Shown: piece after piece, positions 6,706-14,795 of the stretch | Numbering within the stretch: the stretch's first letter is position 1 | How the letters are laid out: each line of letters opens with the position of its first letter | IMG/VR virus record: IMGVR_UViG_3300028025_005704 | Coordinates: 1-54,277 of that record | Reading direction: 5' to 3' (one strand) | Length of the DNA stretch: 54,277 nt | From: a virus | The notes under the pieces: generated by a model | What the model saw: only the letters and a program-made list of their open reading frames with translations | The model's database searches: none | Told to the model about the DNA's origin: nothing | Program-made: the position numbers and the translations under genes

Positions 6706-6908
6706 TACGCCACCTGAACCCATCGAACGGCGGTGCGTAGCAAGTGGTCGTAATCGCCGCTTGTACTCTCAGCGTAGTAAGCGTCGATTTCTTCCTTCGG
6801 AACGCCTGCATCTTTTAGTGCGCTAGCAACGCGTGCCATAATCGCGAACGCGTTTCCATCTTCGCCAACCAGGCGAACCTGAATCTCAGGATACTTTGTG
6901 TCTTCCAT
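6705..6908 (-). CDS. Actinophage orphan family (IQVRLVGEDGNAFAI type)
   Basis: A 67-residue protein with the run IQVRLVGEDGNAFAI, a following helix, ESTSGDYDHLL and a final RWV. I know this pattern from many actinobacterial and phage genomes, always unannotated. AAGGGG plus a TAAAAA leader and an excellent promoter lie upstream. It is coupled to the 6364 gene. Confidence 0.75.
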   Translation of the reverse strand: MEDTKYPEIQVRLVGEDGNAFAIMARVASALKDAGVPKEEIDAYYAESTSGDYDHLLRTAVRWVQVA

Positions 6909-6935
6909 TTTTTACCCCTTTCTAAAGGTACTTTG

Positions 6936-6964
6936 ATTGTATGCTATACCGCGATGCGTGTCAA
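6936..6964 (-). promoter_or_regulatory. Strong promoter for the 6364-6908 unit
   Basis: TTGACA (6964-6959), 17-bp spacer, TACAAT (6941-6936) on the minus strand, nearly consensus. Confidence 0.85.
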
Positions 6965-7013
6965 GTTTATAAAAAGCTGGCGAGCTGCGATCCTGGAATC
7001 GATCGAGCTGCAA

Positions 7014-7457
7014 CTACTTAGCTGCCTGCCTCGCCAGAGAGCGCTTTAGCCCCTCCACGCGACTACACGTCCGGCAACGCTGTTCTATGTAAGCCACCGA
7101 CTCGCCATTAGGGCCTGGTCGTTTCGTTTGTTTTACATAAAAGTTTTCTGGCGTGCGCTTATGCCCATGAGGGCAAATCTCTGAAATGTTTTCATAGTGA
7201 TAGGGGTTGATGCAAGCACGATTGCCACAGGCATTACGCAGCTTGTCGTGCTTAGACAGTTCCGGGCGAAACAGCCCCCAGGTGTATCTAGGCACGCTAA
7301 CCCAAATCCTTTTAGTCTGAGTAGTTTTCATAATTGGCGTAAGTTTTGAGCCTTTGAGTTTGAGGCTGCCAATCCAAGTTAGGCACTCGCTGTCCGGCTC
7401 TATAACTGTGCGCTCCATAGCGTAAGAGTTCAGTCTTGCGTAAATAGTTTCTTTCAT
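7014..7457 (-). CDS. HNH-type endonuclease-like protein
   Basis: A 147-residue protein. The centre (about residues 72-90) carries KLRNACGNRACINPYHYENI, the C-x4-C-x-NP-x-H core of HNH_3 homing endonucleases. The first His normally seen before the first Cys is replaced (KLRNAC), so activity is uncertain. A second knuckle follows (CPHGHKRTPENFY ... CRTC), a zinc ribbon common in such proteins. It is probably a free-standing homing nuclease or a packaging-type HNH protein. It stands alone on the minus strand. Confidence 0.7.
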   Translation of the reverse strand: MKETIYARLNSYAMERTVIEPDSECLTWIGSLKLKGSKLTPIMKTTQTKRIWVSVPRYTWGLFRPELSKHDKLRNACGNRACINPYHYENISEICPHGHKRTPENFYVKQTKRPGPNGESVAYIEQRCRTCSRVEGLKRSLARQAAK

Positions 7458-7541
7458 GCCCCCATTTTACAAAGGCCATGCGACATTTTAGGATAAGCAA
7501 CCATAACTTTTTAGTAACGCATTTGATCGATCCGGGTAAGC

Positions 7542-7566
7542 GAAAACCCCGCCACAAAGGCGGGGT
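7542..7566 (-). terminator. Terminator of the 7580-7801 gene
   Basis: Perfect CCCCGCC/GGCGGGG stem, 5-nt loop, followed by TTTTCGC on the minus strand, 14 nt after the stop. Confidence 0.8.
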
Positions 7567-7579
7567 CTCGCTTCGGTCA

Positions 7580-7801
7580 TTACTTCTGGCTTGGCATCTC
7601 TTTGTGTGCCATGTCCATTAGGTAGTTGATTGCCGACAGAGTTTTTTCCAACTTGTCCCAGTCTTTGTTTGTAGCAAGTTGTTCTGCATACTCTGACAGG
7701 ATTGCGCTGGCACTTACTAATGGCTCTACTGAGTCAAGAAACTCGGTTGATTTTGCGATTGCATCAAAGTCCGCAATCAGGTTGTCTAGCGTTTTGGTCA
7801 T
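7580..7801 (-). CDS. Helical protein of unknown function
   Basis: A 73-residue all-helical acidic protein (MTKTLDNLIADFDAIAKSTE at the start). An ATG three codons upstream is also possible; GGAATGGG lies before the chosen one. TTGACG/TATGTT, spaced 16 bp, is a likely promoter about 40 bp upstream. No family is recognised. Confidence 0.6.
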   Translation of the reverse strand: MTKTLDNLIADFDAIAKSTEFLDSVEPLVSASAILSEYAEQLATNKDWDKLEKTLSAINYLMDMAHKEMPSQK

Positions 7802-7992
7802 GTGTCCCATTCCGTTGGATACTTTCCAACTAGGTCTAAACTAACATACCCTACTGACATTTTGCGTCAAGTTTGATAACTAATTTATAACAAGATTTCC
7901 ATGTGTTACCAGCTGCAGGATCAAGGGCCAGCTGATCCCTGGATAAGGCGAAACGCGCCAGGCACCGGCCTGACGCGCTTCGAGCTGCAAGA

Positions 7993-8178
7993 TTATGACA
8001 CCCGGTCCAATTCTTTTGAACCCCAGGCATCACCACCCTTGGCCACCCTGATTGCATTTTCTAACGCGTTAATGTTGCCACGAATAAACTCCGGGCTTAG
8101 TTCGATGTCGCGAGACTCCCAGTACAGTTTTAGATTTTCGAGTTTCGCGAGTAACTCTTTACCCTCTTTAGTCTTCAT
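7993..8178 (-). CDS. Small helical protein
   Basis: A 61-residue basic/acidic helical protein (MKTKEGKELLAKLENLKLYW at the start, then ELSPEFIRGNINALENAIRV). AAGAG lies 5 nt before this ATG; an in-frame ATG at 8193 is an alternative. It overlaps the end of the 8168 gene. The function is unknown. Confidence 0.55.
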   Translation of the reverse strand: MKTKEGKELLAKLENLKLYWESRDIELSPEFIRGNINALENAIRVAKGGDAWGSKELDRVS

Positions 8179-8485
8179 CGTACTCTTCTTCATCTTCAGT
8201 ACACCACGCGTCTAGATGGTGATTAATAATGATTTCGCGAGCGGGAGCCCAAGGCTCGCCGCGCCACTGGATTTGGAATGGATTGCCATCGCGGTCTAGG
8301 CCATCAGTTGGCAAGTCAATTTTCCGGTCTAGGTCATCTTCCCAGTAAGCGTCGATTGCTTCGATACATGCCTGCACCATTGACACTGGCACTGGCGGAT
8401 AGTGATTGCCCTGCAGGTGCCAGGCAATTTGTTGCTCCATTGACACGCCACTTGTAGCGATGTCGATTGCTGTCATTCTTCCCAT
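8168..8485 (-). CDS. Actinophage orphan family (HLQGNHYPPVP type)
   Basis: A 105-residue protein with the run IAWHLQGNHYPPVP followed by a helix with ACIEAIDA and an acidic C-terminus. I recognise this family from mycobacteriophages and other actinophages, where it is unannotated. AAAGGGGAT plus AAAAA precede the ATG, and a TTTACA/TATAAT promoter is upstream. Confidence 0.75.
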   Translation of the reverse strand: MGRMTAIDIATSGVSMEQQIAWHLQGNHYPPVPVSMVQACIEAIDAYWEDDLDRKIDLPTDGLDRDGNPFQIQWRGEPWAPAREIIINHHLDAWCTEDEEEYDED

Positions 8486-8514
8486 TTTTTATCCCCTTTC
8501 AGTTGGATAGTTTG

Positions 8515-8544
8515 ATTATAGGCTACTTGCGCGTGTTTTGTAAA
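8515..8544 (-). promoter_or_regulatory. Promoter for the 7993-8485 unit
   Basis: TTTACA (8544-8539), 18-bp spacer, TATAAT (8520-8515) on the minus strand, overlapping the end of the HicA-like gene. Confidence 0.75.
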
Positions 8545-8729
8545 TTCCGGTTGCGCAATTCTTTCATAATGTTTTTTAGCGCGCGAGAGTCTGACGGCGT
8601 GCTTGCCGAAAAGAAAAACGCGCCATCACTGCGTGTCCACTTTAGGTGTCCACCCTTAGTAAGACTGATAACCCAGCCCTGCTTCTCAGCAAGGCGAATT
8701 ATGTTTTTTAGTTCACTTCTTAGTGCCAT
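8523..8729 (-). CDS. HicA-like (YcfA fold) protein
   Basis: A 68-residue basic protein. The core GWVISLTKGGHLKWTRSDGA, followed by a strand and SRALKNIMKELR, matches the small dsRBD-like fold of HicA/YcfA mRNA interferases, whose catalytic His sits in the GG-x-H turn. Length fits the family. No HicB-type antitoxin is adjacent, so it may be a lone phage version acting on RNA. The start at 8729 has GGAAAGGAT upstream, unlike the longer in-frame ATG. Confidence 0.65.
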   Translation of the reverse strand: MALRSELKNIIRLAEKQGWVISLTKGGHLKWTRSDGAFFFSASTPSDSRALKNIMKELRNRNLQNTRK

Positions 8730-8821
8730 GTTTTTTATCCTTTCCAGATACCTCAAAATTACCATCTGCCACTGACATTTTTGATAAACATTTGGCGTGT
8801 CGCGTAAAGATCCTTAGACGC

Positions 8822-8848
8822 TGAAACCCCGCCATTTCTGACGGGGTC
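8822..8848 (-). terminator. Terminator after SSB
   Basis: CCCCG...CGGGG stem with a T-rich tail on the minus strand, 14 nt after the SSB stop codon. Confidence 0.7.
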
Positions 8849-8861
8849 TCGCGGGGTAAAA

Positions 8862-9254
8862 CTAAACCAGTTCCTCCTCTGGCTCTAAGTCTCGAACCAA
8901 GACGGTGCGAGTGAAAACACTTGAACCCCAAGTTAGGTCGTGTCCCATTGCGTCTGCTTCAACCTCAACTGAAGTTCCCGAACGCTCACCGTTATCCCAG
9001 TCGCGTACGCGTAGAATTCCGTGAACCATAATTCGGTCGCCCTTGTTGATTGAACCTGCACAATTTACCGCGAGTTGTTTGAACGCGGTAATGGTGTACC
9101 AATTAGTTTCCCCATCAACCCACTTATTCTGACCGCGGTCGAAACGGCGTGTACTTGACGCTAAACGGAATGAAGTAATTGGCAAGCCCTCTTTAGTAAT
9201 TAGGTGTCTAGGTGTTGTTGCCACTAACCCAGAGACTGAAACCATTTCTGACAT
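8862..9254 (-). CDS. ssb: Single-stranded DNA-binding protein
   Basis: A 130-residue OB-fold protein. The order SFRLASSTRR (strand 2), WVDGETNWYTITAFKQLAVN (strand 3 and helix) and INKGDRIMVHGILRVRDWDN (strand 4) is that of bacterial SSB. It is shorter than host SSBs and ends LEPEEELV, without the usual DDDIPF tip that recruits partner proteins. It should coat phage single-stranded DNA during replication. A TTGCGC/TACAAT promoter and AAAGGGATAA ribosome site drive it as a single gene. Confidence 0.88.
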   Translation of the reverse strand: MSEMVSVSGLVATTPRHLITKEGLPITSFRLASSTRRFDRGQNKWVDGETNWYTITAFKQLAVNCAGSINKGDRIMVHGILRVRDWDNGERSGTSVEVEADAMGHDLTWGSSVFTRTVLVRDLEPEEELV

Positions 9255-9291
9255 TTATCCCTTTCACGCAACCAACTTGATTGCTAGTTTG

Positions 9292-9320
9292 ATTGTACGC
9301 TATTTTGATTGTTAGCGCAA
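9292..9320 (-). promoter_or_regulatory. ssb promoter
   Basis: TTGCGC (9320-9315), 17-bp spacer, TACAAT (9297-9292) on the minus strand. A copy of the dispersed motif TTCGTTGGAAGTT lies directly upstream of the -35 box. Confidence 0.7.
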
Positions 9321-9387
9321 CTTCCAACGAAACTTTCAACCAAGCGTGTCTCAGCTTTTGTGATCCTTCAGCTGCGCCAGGGTAAAA

Positions 9388-9415
9388 GAAAACCCCCACC
9401 TATTGGCAGGGGTTG
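9388..9415 (-). terminator. Terminator after the 9428-10038 unit
   Basis: AACCCC/GGGGTT hairpin with an inner CC/GG pair followed by TTTTCTTTT on the minus strand, 13 nt after the stop. Confidence 0.7.
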
Positions 9416-9427
9416 TCTTTTTAGTTT

Positions 9428-9562
9428 CTACTTGAACGCCACTAGTTGTGAATTGAACCAACCATCAAATTCTTCTTGACAGTCATCACACAAGGGATGA
9501 ACCACTTCCAAGTTTTCAACTTCGATTTCAGTTTCGCATTGGTAGCAAGTTGTTTTCTCCAT
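9428..9562 (-). CDS. Tiny zinc-ribbon protein
   Basis: A 44-residue protein with CxxC pairs at C6-C9 and C25-C28, a minimal zinc ribbon, followed by an amphipathic end. It starts 2 nt after the stop of the 9565 gene, so it is translated with it. The function is unknown. Confidence 0.6.
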   Translation of the reverse strand: MEKTTCYQCETEIEVENLEVVHPLCDDCQEEFDGWFNSQLVAFK

Positions 9563-9564
9563 GA

Positions 9565-10038
9565 TTACCAACTTGACTGATACTCAAAGTCGAAGTCTGC
9601 GAATTTCGGATTGCTCAAAATTTTCCCAAGCATTTCCGAAGTCTGCTTTACGCTTGCGTGATACCACTCATCGTAATCAGTACCACCAAAGAAAAAACCA
9701 TCTTGAGTTGGTAGAAGTTCGTGAGCCTTAGTTGCGTTGCCCAGTACCTCATCGCAAACATCTTTCAACTCTTGAAGTTTCTCACGCTCAACATAAGCCC
9801 TTTGACATTCATCAACGCCACCTTGAACATTGTCCACAAACCAGTTGTGGATAGCATTAGCCTTACGCCAATACCCAACAGTAAGTTTCACTTCAGCACT
9901 AGGGCTTTCGCCATCAAAGTCTGACTTGTTCAAACCACTAACCGCAAGAATGTCTGCGTACTTCTTTTGCTCATCTTGCGATGAGTGTGAATAACCTGAA
10001 ACATACTTCCTAGCAGATAGGTACATGTCTAATCCCAT
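9565..10038 (-). CDS. Phage protein of the MGLDMYL family
   Basis: A 157-residue protein beginning MGLDMYLSARKY and containing YWRKANAIHNWFVDNVQGGVD, KDVCDEVLGN and LLPTQDGFFFGGTDYDEWY. This widespread phage/bacterial family is known to me, but its function is not. The start at 10038 is set by AAAGGGAT plus AAAAAA and by the family's conserved first residues. Two DnaA-box-like sites (TTGTCCACA, TGTGGATAG) lie inside near 9833-9855, perhaps by chance. Confidence 0.8.
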   Translation of the reverse strand: MGLDMYLSARKYVSGYSHSSQDEQKKYADILAVSGLNKSDFDGESPSAEVKLTVGYWRKANAIHNWFVDNVQGGVDECQRAYVEREKLQELKDVCDEVLGNATKAHELLPTQDGFFFGGTDYDEWYHASVKQTSEMLGKILSNPKFADFDFEYQSSW

Positions 10039-10115
10039 TTTTTTATCCCTTTCTAAATTGTGGATTTCCCCACAAGTAAATTGTGCCATAGTTTCAACGA
10101 AACCGCAAGCGTGTC

Positions 10116-10442
10116 TTATCTAGTTTTCCAGCATTCCTCACAGACAAAGATCCCTGAGCCCAGCCCCTCAACCTCTGTCATCTCCTCCTGCTCAGCGCTG
10201 ACTCCACAAGTAGAGCATTTGACAGAGTTGTCATAGAGGAGCTCAGTGCTCATAGACTCCCAAAGTTCACCGCGGTATACCAGGTTGCTAATGTCCTCAA
10301 ACGCAAGATCCTTACAGGTACTTAGAATCTCCTCCTCGGTCTTAGCTGCTTGCTCCCCGTCTTCATCTGTAAACATTTCTGCGTGCTCGGTGTCCGGGTA
10401 GAACTCGAATACCACCCCAACCTTTATGACTCGGCTACTCAT
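10116..10442 (-). CDS. Protein with C-terminal zinc knuckles
   Basis: A 108-residue protein. The N-terminal part (VIKVGVVFEFYPDTEHAEMF) is a mixed alpha/beta region; the C-terminus has CSTC and CEEC, which together make one zinc ribbon. Start at 10442, overlapping the end of the 10435 gene by 8 nt. It belongs to a chain of four overlapping genes (10828, 10578, 10435, 10116). Confidence 0.65.
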   Translation of the reverse strand: MSSRVIKVGVVFEFYPDTEHAEMFTDEDGEQAAKTEEEILSTCKDLAFEDISNLVYRGELWESMSTELLYDNSVKCSTCGVSAEQEEMTEVEGLGSGIFVCEECWKTR

Positions 10443-10578
10443 CGTCCAGGTCCTCATCCCACAGAACCTCATTACAGTCATTACACTCCAGCGCGACATT
10501 GTGAATAACCTCGCCGCGCCCATAGGTAACCACAGTGATCGCGTGCCCTTTGTGCTCTAGCATTTTCTCGATGTCCAT
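10435..10578 (-). CDS. Small protein with a CNDC knuckle
   Basis: A 47-residue protein (MDIEKMLEHKGHAITVVTYG at the start) with one CNDC knuckle and an acidic end. With a single CxxC it may bind metal only as a dimer. ATG overlaps the TAA of the 10578-10835 gene. Confidence 0.55.
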   Translation of the reverse strand: MDIEKMLEHKGHAITVVTYGRGEVIHNVALECNDCNEVLWDEDLDDE

Positions 10579-10835
10579 TAGTTGTCCTTACTGGCCTGGC
10601 AGGCCTCACAAGTCATAGCATCGTTCAGTTCGTCCGTATCAAAGTCATCCAAACAAACAGCGCAAGTAGATACCTCATCTTGCTCGTGCTCGACCCAGTG
10701 CGAATACTGGTCAATGCTTGGGGCTTTTGTGCTCCGTAAATAAAACTTGACGATACATTCATCGCAACAATCGGCAGGCCGACTGTTCTCATTAGCGCCG
10801 CAAGCCTCACACGAATAAGAAAACTTGTTATTCAT
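10578..10835 (-). CDS. Double zinc-ribbon protein
   Basis: An 85-residue protein with CEAC, CCDEC, CAVC and CEAC knuckles, enough for two zinc sites. The start at 10835 overlaps the end of the 10828 gene. It is part of the four-gene chain of small metal-binding proteins; its partners are unknown. Confidence 0.65.
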   Translation of the reverse strand: MNNKFSYSCEACGANENSRPADCCDECIVKFYLRSTKAPSIDQYSHWVEHEQDEVSTCAVCLDDFDTDELNDAMTCEACQASKDN

Positions 10836-11184
10836 CATCCTCGCCGTCCTCGTCCTCATCCTCGATGAAAACGATTTCCAGGCGCGCGATGCGCTTGCCC
10901 CAGCCCTCGGTTTCCTCGTAGTGAGCATAGACAGGATACAAACCATCACCGTATCCCGAACTTGAAACTACACCCGCGCCTGCGTGCCCCGCTTTGAAAT
11001 TGAGCTGCCCCGCTTGCCCCTCGGCGAGAGTTGTTGAACACGCGCCGCCGTATGAATAGTGCCCGATTTCAGCCTCGCCGAAACCCTCTTTACCCCAGTC
11101 GTTCAAGTACCCAGGGTCGGTGATTAGAATCTGTCCTGAATCAACCGCAATGAATCCGATTTGCTTTGTGCTTGTAATTACCAC
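10828..11184 (-). CDS. Conserved phage beta-rich protein
   Basis: A 118-residue protein starting at GTG (AAAGGGGAT lies 5 nt before it). The pattern GQILITDPGYL ... YSYGGAC ... GAGVVSSSGYGDGLYPVYA ... KRIARLEIVFIEDED matches an actinophage/bacterial family of unknown function. The strongly acidic tail (EDEDEDGEDDE) is notable. It is first in its unit. Confidence 0.75.
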   Translation of the reverse strand: MVITSTKQIGFIAVDSGQILITDPGYLNDWGKEGFGEAEIGHYSYGGACSTTLAEGQAGQLNFKAGHAGAGVVSSSGYGDGLYPVYAHYEETEGWGKRIARLEIVFIEDEDEDGEDDE

Positions 11185-11215
11185 TTGGTATCCCCTTTCT
11201 CGAGATACCTCAACC

Positions 11216-11509
11216 TTACCCTAGGTCGGCGTATTCGTCAATAACCTCGTATAACGATTCTGGCGTGTCCGGGATGTCCAAGCCAGCTAACCGCATGCCC
11301 GCGCGAATAACAATGTCAGCTGTCTCCATACCTAAACCCCTAGCTGCGAGTGATTCCAGTAGATCTGAAGAGATCTCCTTCTGACCGCGTTCAACCTCTG
11401 ACAGATACCCCAGGGCTAGCGTAGATTTCCCAGCCACCTCCCGCATTGGCATCTTCTGACTTAGGCGCTCTTCGCGCAAGATCTCCCCTAATGCTTCCCG
11501 ATACAGCAT
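11216..11509 (-). CDS. ClgR-like HTH transcription regulator
   Basis: A 97-residue XRE-family protein. LREERLSQKMPMREVAGKST and LALGYLSEVERGQKEISSDL form the HTH and the GYLSEVERG-x-K-E-x-SS signature of actinobacterial ClgR/PopR-type regulators. In the host these activate clp protease genes; a phage copy may act as its own repressor or switch host stress genes. The start at 11509 has GGAG 5 nt upstream. The promoter at 11536-11565 directly precedes it. Confidence 0.8.
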   Translation of the reverse strand: MLYREALGEILREERLSQKMPMREVAGKSTLALGYLSEVERGQKEISSDLLESLAARGLGMETADIVIRAGMRLAGLDIPDTPESLYEVIDEYADLG

Positions 11510-11535
11510 GATCACTCCTTCATTGTCTTAGGGCT

Positions 11536-11565
11536 AGTGTATGGGCAAAATGCTCGCCGTGTCAA
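11536..11565 (-). promoter_or_regulatory. Promoter of the ClgR-like gene
   Basis: TTGACA (11565-11560), 18-bp spacer, TACACT (11541-11536) on the minus strand. A GTGTCGATTGACAC inverted repeat covers the -35 box and could be an autoregulatory site. Confidence 0.75.
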
Positions 11566-11585
11566 TCGACACGCCTCCGGCTAAA

Positions 11586-12425
11586 CTACGCCACTGGGAA
11601 GAGCCGTTGGTTGGTGTCCATGTCCTTGACGAATACAGAGTTTTCATCCGCTTGGGTAATGTTCTCGCCCAAATCAAGAACCACGCCAGCCATCTTCTCA
11701 CCAGCAAGTTCCCACGCCTTTTCAGCGTTCGCCGCTTTCACATACAAAGTCTGCTCGATAACCACCGCAAAGGTTTGCTCTGGTCTTGGGCAATCCTCAA
11801 ACCAATACTCTTGGTCGTCGTCGCCGTCTTGGCAATTACAGTTCTCTTCCCTATCAAGAGCCACATAGTCTGCGTGGCTTTGTGGAATGTCCCACTCCCT
11901 AGTAATCGAGAACTCGCCACTGATACCACTAGCCTCGATACCCCAGCCTTGCTCTTCTTCGCATGAGAAGTCGAACTCCAGTTCTGGGTGCTGTTCCACC
12001 ATTGCGATAAACGCCCCTTCAGCCACGCTCCAAGGTGTGGAAAAACTGTAGTGAAGATACTGCTCTTTTTCTTGGCTGTAATCTTGAAGTGCTACATCAC
12101 TAGCGTCCCACTTACAGCCCCACTCACGAACATTCCAGTCATACCAGCCATCACTTGTCGCCTTCATGTCATGAGCCAACTTCTGATTCAAGTCCCAAGT
12201 TTCGTAGCCCTCTGGCTTATAGTCGCTCGCTCCGAAATAAAGAGACTTGTCTTCTGGCTCCTTGAAGTTCCAAAACGCAAGTTCTGACGAATCACTCTCT
12301 GAATACTCCAGCGTGCCATCATCTGAAATACCATTTGGCGATAACTTGCTCGCCTTATCACGAAACGCAATCAGTGCCTCACGCTCGCCTTTGACATTCA
12401 TGTTGTTGTAAACCCAGTTTGGCAT
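11586..12425 (-). CDS. Api92-like (DUF1281-type) phage protein
   Basis: A 279-residue protein starting MPNWVYNNMNVKG, the classic opening of Api92-like ferredoxin-fold proteins, with the family's second landmark YDWNVREWGCKWD about residue 95. The C-terminal third, after a Cys-rich turn (CNCQDGDDDQE), is an extra alpha/beta domain (FAVVIEQTLYVKAANAEKAW). Function is unknown; the family is common in phages and integrative elements. AAAGGGGAT sets the start. Confidence 0.8.
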   Translation of the reverse strand: MPNWVYNNMNVKGEREALIAFRDKASKLSPNGISDDGTLEYSESDSSELAFWNFKEPEDKSLYFGASDYKPEGYETWDLNQKLAHDMKATSDGWYDWNVREWGCKWDASDVALQDYSQEKEQYLHYSFSTPWSVAEGAFIAMVEQHPELEFDFSCEEEQGWGIEASGISGEFSITREWDIPQSHADYVALDREENCNCQDGDDDQEYWFEDCPRPEQTFAVVIEQTLYVKAANAEKAWELAGEKMAGVVLDLGENITQADENSVFVKDMDTNQRLFPVA

Positions 12426-12482
12426 TTGCCTATCCCCTTTCAGTTGGATACCACAAGCGTAGCATAGTTTGACGAAAATACC

Positions 12483-12722
12483 CTAATCTTCGTCATACTT
12501 TTCTACGCCACGAACAATGTTCATTTCCAGCTGCCCCTCAATTGCCAGGCAGTTATCGCATAGGTTATAACCAAGGTAGTTATAGTTCCAGTGATTAACC
12601 ATGCTCGCGCAATCCACGCATTGGGCCAGTTCCCCGGTCGCTCCGCAAACATGGATAACATCATCATTTTCAACCCCGTAGAACATCTCCACGAAGGTAT
12701 CTTCATTCAGCTCTTCATTCAT
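12483..12722 (-). CDS. Small zinc-ribbon protein
   Basis: A 79-residue acidic protein with CVDC and CDNC knuckles around an aromatic loop (NHWNYNYLGYN), a likely one-zinc fold; a single Cys precedes them. The ribosome site is weak. No promoter stands out upstream. The function is unknown. Confidence 0.6.
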   Translation of the reverse strand: MNEELNEDTFVEMFYGVENDDVIHVCGATGELAQCVDCASMVNHWNYNYLGYNLCDNCLAIEGQLEMNIVRGVEKYDED

Positions 12723-12796
12723 GTCATCAGGTTACCCGACAGCTGCGACATTTTCCGTTATTGATTTTGGATCAATTTCCAGGAGGGACCCAACTT

Positions 12797-12806
12797 CCCA
12801 CGATCG
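12797..12806. repeat. CACGATCGTG palindrome, first copy
   Basis: Approximate position of a perfect 10-bp palindrome in the gene-free 12723-12880 stretch. A longer version, CTCACGATCGTGAG, recurs near 14869-14882, on the other side of the VWA gene. Being in the gaps flanking the VWA/AAA+ pair, these may be regulator sites. Confidence 0.5.
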
Positions 12807-12880
12807 TGAGACACCCGTTCGTTCGAAGTTCTGCGTAATCTCCACATTGCTCAATGGGATCCGTTCACCCGGGCAAGGCG

Positions 12881-12912
12881 AAACCCCCTAGGTTGGGGGA
12901 ACCTAAGGGGTC
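12881..12912 (-). terminator. Terminator after the VWA protein gene
   Basis: ACCCC(C)TAGGTT pairs with AACCTA(A)GGGGT and is followed by TTTCGCC on the minus strand, 73 nt after the stop. Confidence 0.65.
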
Positions 12913-12984
12913 TCTATCCGTTGGGAGAGCGGGTAGTACTTTTAGAAAGGGGTGCTCAATCCCAACGGAATCCTACGCACGCCG

Positions 12985-14766
12985 TTAGGCACTCACTCTC
13001 GCAAGTGCCTCGGACGCTGACCGACCAATCTCCAGAGCAATTTGCTCAACATCAAGTCCGTCAAGGTGAACTCCGCTCGCCGTTCCGCTCATAATCGCTT
13101 TCGCACCCACGCCATTACACGCCTTTGGGGTAATGAACAGAACAGCCACGCCGTTTTGCTCGCAAGACTTCATTACATTCTTGGCGTGTTCCGTTTCGTT
13201 CCCTGTGTAGTTTCCGTCCGAAACAATTACTAACATACGCACGCCGTCTCCGTAAGTGAGATTCAGCGAGCCGTCCAATGCCATGAACGCCTTGTGAAAC
13301 ATCTCCGTTCCGTCTGGTGCTGACCAGACCGAAACCTTGTCCAACTTCTGACCGACTTTGAGAGTTGGGAAAACATCAGAGCCGTAGTAAACCATAGCGG
13401 TCTTGGCTTGGATTCTGCGTCCAGCCTCTGACATTACCCACGCCGTAGTCGCCATAGATTCCATAGCCGAACCCATAGACCCACTAATGTCCACCATGAT
13501 TCCAAGTGAAAGTGTTGGGTCGTCTGTGTGCTTGCGTGTCTTTTGTCTCCACGCTGGATTCAGGTCTCGCACGCCCTTTGACTTTAGTGCCTCGTTCTGA
13601 ACTAGAACTCGTGCCTTTAGTTTTCCAGCAGGTGCGTGAGACTTGATAACAGTTTCCGAACGCTCACGATACTTTGCCTTTTCCAACATCTGACCAATCT
13701 TGACAGCAGACGCACGCTCGTTCGAAGTTGGATTGCGTTGTTCCATGAGAGACGAACGAGACGAAGAACCCTCTGACCCAATGGACTTCGACATAACTTC
13801 GTCAGATTCTTTTTTGGATTCGTTCTTCTTCTTGCTCTCGCTTTGTTTCTTGGAAACTTCTTCTTTCCAATCTTCGCCCATTTCTTGGTCTGCCAAATCC
13901 ATAGCGACTGAAACGCTTGTGCCACTTGCGTCCTCGCCAAGTGCCTCTAGCAAATCTTTCACGAACTCTGGAAGTGAACCAGCACCACCATTGTTCTTTC
14001 CCTCTGGGTCTTTGGTGTCAAGAATGTTCACCCACTTGCGAGCGATTTCTAATCCAGCCAATGTCGCACCATTACGAAGTTGTTGGAACTCACACCACAA
14101 CGCACGAAGTTCGTCAAAAAGTTCTTCGCCCAAAATCTCCAACGCCTTGTCGTAAGTTGTCGCAACATCTGACAACTTCACAACGCCAGCGTCCACACGA
14201 GCGAGAGCAAGTCCAGCCAAGTGAGCCATGACACGAACTTCGCTAACTTTGGTCAAGCGTTCTTCATCAAGGTCTCCCAACGCAAGACCCAAAGCAGACG
14301 CACGCAAGAACAACTGATTCTGTGGGATTTCGATTACGCCCATGCGTTCGATACGAGATTCTTCTAACAAGAAAAAAGCCTCTACAACATCTTTGTCTTT
14401 TTCAGACGCAAGTAAATCTTTATCCCACTTGTCTGAAAAGCGAGCGTGAAGTGCCTCGTGATAAATCACGCCAACTGGCTCTGCGAACTCATACTGATTG
14501 GAACGCTTACGCAAGTCGCCAACCATTTCTGGAGTTGTCGCTTTACCAAAAGCACCCTCTAGGTTGATTTCGATTTCAGCAGTATCGCCAATGAAACAAG
14601 CGATTGCTTGACCCATGCCAGCGTCCTCGCCAGCGTAAACAGCCAAGTCAGTTCGACCTGACCATGCGTTAGCAAGTTCGCCAATGTGTGAACAAGTTGG
14701 TAGCCACTCGCTAGGTGTCGCACTCTTGCGACTTGCTAGACGAGATTCTGGAACATAGTGAGACAT
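12985..14766 (-). CDS. VWA-domain protein with zincin-like HEALH motif
   Basis: A 593-residue protein. Residues 103-107 are HEALH, the HExxH pattern of zinc peptidases, in an N-terminal helical domain. A Lys/Glu/Ser-rich linker lies at about 310-345. The C-terminal von Willebrand A domain has a full MIDAS start (DISGS, about residue 425) and SDGN. This architecture pairs with MoxR/CobS-type AAA+ ATPases, here encoded at 14965-15987. Such pairs remodel protein complexes or insert metals; the phage target is unknown. It has its own promoter and an AAAGGGCTAAAAA leader. Confidence 0.85.
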   Translation of the reverse strand: MSHYVPESRLASRKSATPSEWLPTCSHIGELANAWSGRTDLAVYAGEDAGMGQAIACFIGDTAEIEINLEGAFGKATTPEMVGDLRKRSNQYEFAEPVGVIYHEALHARFSDKWDKDLLASEKDKDVVEAFFLLEESRIERMGVIEIPQNQLFLRASALGLALGDLDEERLTKVSEVRVMAHLAGLALARVDAGVVKLSDVATTYDKALEILGEELFDELRALWCEFQQLRNGATLAGLEIARKWVNILDTKDPEGKNNGGAGSLPEFVKDLLEALGEDASGTSVSVAMDLADQEMGEDWKEEVSKKQSESKKKNESKKESDEVMSKSIGSEGSSSRSSLMEQRNPTSNERASAVKIGQMLEKAKYRERSETVIKSHAPAGKLKARVLVQNEALKSKGVRDLNPAWRQKTRKHTDDPTLSLGIMVDISGSMGSAMESMATTAWVMSEAGRRIQAKTAMVYYGSDVFPTLKVGQKLDKVSVWSAPDGTEMFHKAFMALDGSLNLTYGDGVRMLVIVSDGNYTGNETEHAKNVMKSCEQNGVAVLFITPKACNGVGAKAIMSGTASGVHLDGLDVEQIALEIGRSASEALARVSA

Positions 14767-14795
14767 TTTTTAGCCCTTTCTAAAAGCGTAAGACG

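Noticed and set aside
7014-7457. Insertion sequence or transposon around the HNH and recombinase genes
   Set aside because: No transposase, no terminal inverted repeats and no target-site duplication seen around 7014-7457 or 37786-38466.
9829-9855. Two DnaA-box-like sites as a replication origin
   Set aside because: They lie inside the conserved coding region of the MGLDMYL-family gene, and there is no AT-rich stretch; the 25.1-25.5 kb region is a better candidate.
13700-14155. 151-codon plus-strand frame opposite the VWA gene
   Set aside because: Ser-rich mirror of the Lys/Glu linker of the VWA protein; no ribosome site.
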